Position numbers and translations under genes: made by a program | In this document: positions 61,480 to 64,000 of the stretch, piece after piece | Numbering within the stretch: position 1 is the stretch's first letter | Layout of the letters: each line of letters begins with the position of its first letter | NCBI GenBank assembly: GCA_035610365.1 | Contig: CM069432.1 | Span: forward strand, 12,524,001 to 12,588,000 | Source of the DNA: Aquatica leii | Taxonomy: Eukaryota; Arthropoda; Insecta; Coleoptera; Lampyridae | Direction of reading: 5' to 3' | Length of the DNA stretch: 64,000 nt | Notes under the pieces: model-generated | Seen by the model: only the letters and a program-made list of their open reading frames with translations | The model's database searches: none | What the model was told of the DNA's origin: nothing

Positions 61480-63590
61480 CAAGTCATAAAAGCGACTTTT
61501 CGGGACAGCTGAGTATTACGCCATGTGTTAAAAGGCAAAACTGCTCAAAACAAAACCATATAAAGCAAGGCGCCACCTTGGGACTGAGGGAGGCAAAGAG
61601 GACAAGACACACATATAGGGTGAAATAAATCTCATTCCAGTCAAAGCACAACTCCTGCGATCTCTCTTGGTACATTAAGTGTATTAAGTAATAACCCTAA
61701 CCCACGAACAAAATTCAGTGAAATGGACACAATAATCCCCGAAAACAACGCGAGCGCATGCGAGCTGACGCTACAGCCAACATCAGTAAGGAGACTACTT
61801 AGCAGCGAAACGTCTAGAACTAGAAGAGCCACAATAGCCTCGGAACATCTTTCCATAGAGGAGGAAGAGATTAGGCCAAGCAGCAAACCATACAGGACCA
61901 AAAGAACCTTGAGCTTAGAAGTGAGGCACAGAAAATAATCAGTAACGATAAAACTAGGACAGTAAAGCGCCAAACTAGCAACTTCAAACCCTAAGATTAT
62001 AATATACGGAGTCAACAAAGAAATTTTCCCTGATGAACTATAGGAAGTCATAATTAGGCAAAACTTTGAAGCAAACGAAGAAGAAACAATTAACCTAAAA
62101 AAATATAAAAGTCAACTTCAAACAGGCACCCAGTGACAAACCCACAAGGAACTGGGTACTAGAAAGTAATTCAGAAATAATACAAAAAGTAATAAACAAA
62201 CTAAAAAATAGAAAAAATTTCATAGGAGTTACAAGGTGCTACAGCTGCCAGAAGTTGAGGCATATAGCAAAACACTGCAAAAATACCGAAGAAACCTGCG
62301 GGTATTCCGCCTAGAAATAGCACAAGCTCCAAAACTGGATAACAAAACAATCCGAGAATGTATCCCCAGTATGCGCAAATTGCAAAGGTACGGAAAAGGT
62401 CATGAAAACGAATCAGCAGATAGAAAATGTTCAGCCTTTCTGCTTACTGACACACGAACCATATAATATAAACGGAAAATCGAAAAAAATCTCACTGAAA
62501 TACGTCAATTTATAAGATAAGTTCACAAATTCCAACCACTCTTACACCGCAAATATAGTAAAAGACGACAAAGCATGGACATACAACAGCGTCTTGTGTT
62601 ACTCAGACAGCATCAAAGTGTGCACCGAAATCGGAGGAAGGGGCTTCCATATGTATCTGATTAACCTGCATTGCAAATTCCTCAGCAAATTCAACGACAT
62701 AACGGAGTATATCGATTACATAGAAAAAATCGTAAAAGACCTACAAAGTGAAAACTTGGACGCAAACGCCAAATCAGCGCTGTGACACTGCGACTCCACA
62801 GATGCGAGAGGCAAACTAGTGGACGACCTCATAGCTAGATTACACCTAAGGGCAATATGAGGAAACCAACTAGCAAATGAAATACATGAAATAACCGATT
62901 AGGCCGTACTCGCAGCAATCGCGAGCAGCGACCAGACTAATCACATAGTTAGTTACTAATAAACAAAAAGACGACAGCAATTTTAGTACAATAGATACAA
63001 ACCTAAAGCCGCAGACTGGGAGAAATTTGACAGAATAATCACTGCCGCAAACGCAGAATGCAGCATAAGAAAAATCACAAACACCGATGAGATTGACAAA
63101 TGCGCAAAAGCCATCACGGATGCCTGTAATCAGGTCATCCCATTCAAGAACAATACGGAAAAAGGAAAATACTGGTGGGTTTCATAACGTAACAAACTAT
63201 AAGAAAAACAAAACTTAAGCACTGAGACTCTGGAAAACCCAACGGAGTTAAGAACAAAGAGAATTTTTGCTCGATAGATATAAGGAGGTCCGAAATATAT
63301 ACCAGAAGGCAGTCAAAACGACAAAAAACTTCCAGTCTGAAAGAGCTTGTTGAAGCAGAGGGAAACTTTAATCTGTGGGGCCTAGAACTCAGGCCAACTA
63401 CTCTAACAGCCTAACTAGAAAGGATGACTCACAAATACGGTCCTGTTCTGACACTATATCTTCTCACCGGAGAGAAGTTAGCCATAACTTTCCAGCCATA
63501 GATTTTGCAAACTTTAACACCGGACTGATATATCGGACAGAGGGAAAGCGCGACAGTTGTTATATTATCATTTTAATAACTATGTCACAA
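61480..63590 (+). pseudogene. Non-LTR retrotransposon remnant (ORF1 and endonuclease/RT linker)
   Basis: Plus strand, A-rich. ATG 61723 opens an ORF1-like acidic frame (MDTIIPENNASACELTL). After breaks, about 62230-62400 gives a zinc knuckle, CYSCQKLRHIAKHC, and further cysteine pairs. Endonuclease-like pieces follow, and 63045-63190 reads ECSIRKITNTDEIDKCAKAI and CNQVIPFKN..KGKYWW. That is the region between endonuclease and RT in jockey/I/R1-type elements. No RT core was found. It is heavily degraded and probably truncated at about 63590. Confidence 0.6.
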
Positions 63591-63707
63591 ACTTAAAAAA
63601 TATATTTTAACATACACATTATAAAATAAAATGCAAACCCAAAAGGCAGTACTGCTAATTTTTACAAATTTATGAAAACTCGTTGCATTATTATTACTTA
63701 TTCCCGA

Positions 63708-64000
63708 CCCTGCACGGTTTTAAACCAAATTTCATTAAAAAGATCACTTTTTATTTAAATTTTTATATTGGATTCATATTTTACACACATGTTTACATAA
63801 GAAAACATAAAAACTAGAAAGGAGTCCCCCCCATTTTTTCAAATTAAACACTAAATTACTTCTCGTTACGTCGATTTACTCTCGACTTGGTACGGTTTTT
63901 CTCAATTTTTTCTAAAAAGATCACTTTTTATTTAAATTTTTATATTGGAATCGTATTCTACATACATTTTTACATAAGAAAACATAAAAACTAGAAAGGA
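63708..64000. repeat. Tandem repeat, about 177-base period, at window edge
   Basis: AGATCACTTTTTATTTAAAT at 63741 recurs at 63918. The following 80 bases (TTTTATATTGGA.TC.TATT..ACA, ACATAAGAAAACATAAAAAC) are nearly identical in both copies. The repeat runs off the window, so it may be the start of a satellite array. Confidence 0.75.

Noticed and set aside
1..64000. tRNA, rRNA, riboswitch or bacterial-type operon features
   Set aside because: No cloverleaf with A/B boxes or rRNA-like stretch was noticed by eye, and bacterial features are not expected in this genome.

Overview
The window is AT-rich animal DNA, almost certainly from an insect. It has split genes with short GT-AG introns, coding density is low, and most of it is made of decayed or nested transposable elements (TEs). 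Two host genes are clear, both on the minus strand. One is a bicarbonate-sensor-type soluble adenylyl cyclase (ADCY10-like; twelve phase-consistent exons between 33764 and 12554, continuing leftward). The other is a complete two-exon neuralized-like gene (NEURL2-like, 54305-53474). Two further minus-strand exons (5295-4963) end a gene I could not name. The TE set (Ty3/Gypsy, Penelope-like, R1/jockey-like non-LTR, hAT, Tc1/mariner, MITEs) is typical of insects. The very purine-rich non-LTR family at 55.7-59.7 kb reminds me of families in Hymenoptera, but the order cannot be fixed from this sequence.

Layout. 0.7-4.6 kb: a decayed Ty3/Gypsy copy with both LTRs. 4.96-5.30 kb: terminal exons of an unknown gene. 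5.36-9.44 kb: a better Gypsy copy of the same family. 9.4-12.3 kb: hAT element. 12.5-33.8 kb: soluble adenylyl cyclase, whose introns hold a hAT/mariner/MITE nest (13.8-16.15 kb), a long-LTR element (16.4-19.6 kb), a Penelope-like element (21.1-22.3 kb), fold-back and inverted-repeat DNA with a solo LTR (22.4-26.7 kb), and a second Gypsy family (27.5-32.9 kb). 34.2-36.3 kb: Gypsy integrase fragment split by a MITE, then an LTR fragment. 36.4-48.1 kb: a broken minus-strand non-LTR element cut by a hAT MITE, a solo LTR and an intact R1-like element. 48.5-53.2 kb: a rearranged third copy of the first Gypsy family, with a 2.35-kb MITE-like element in it. 53.5-54.3 kb: NEURL2-like. 55.7-59.7 kb: purine-rich non-LTR element. 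61.5-63.6 kb: non-LTR remnant. 63.7-64.0 kb: tandem repeat.

Most notable observation: the first Gypsy family carries a macro domain of the ADP-ribose glycohydrolase OARD1/TARG1 type directly downstream of integrase. It is present in three separate copies (4083-4150, 9168-9443, 52672-53080), so it belongs to the element and is not a chance neighbour. In the best copy it lies in the same reading frame as pol, separated by one TGA. An LTR of the same family has clustered heat-shock-element motifs placed correctly upstream of a TATA box and an arthropod initiator. Together this suggests a stress-inducible LTR retrotransposon that encodes an ADP-ribose-processing domain.

Limits: no similarity search or folding was run. 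Family names come from motifs recognised by eye, and splice sites were chosen by GT-AG rules and phase consistency.
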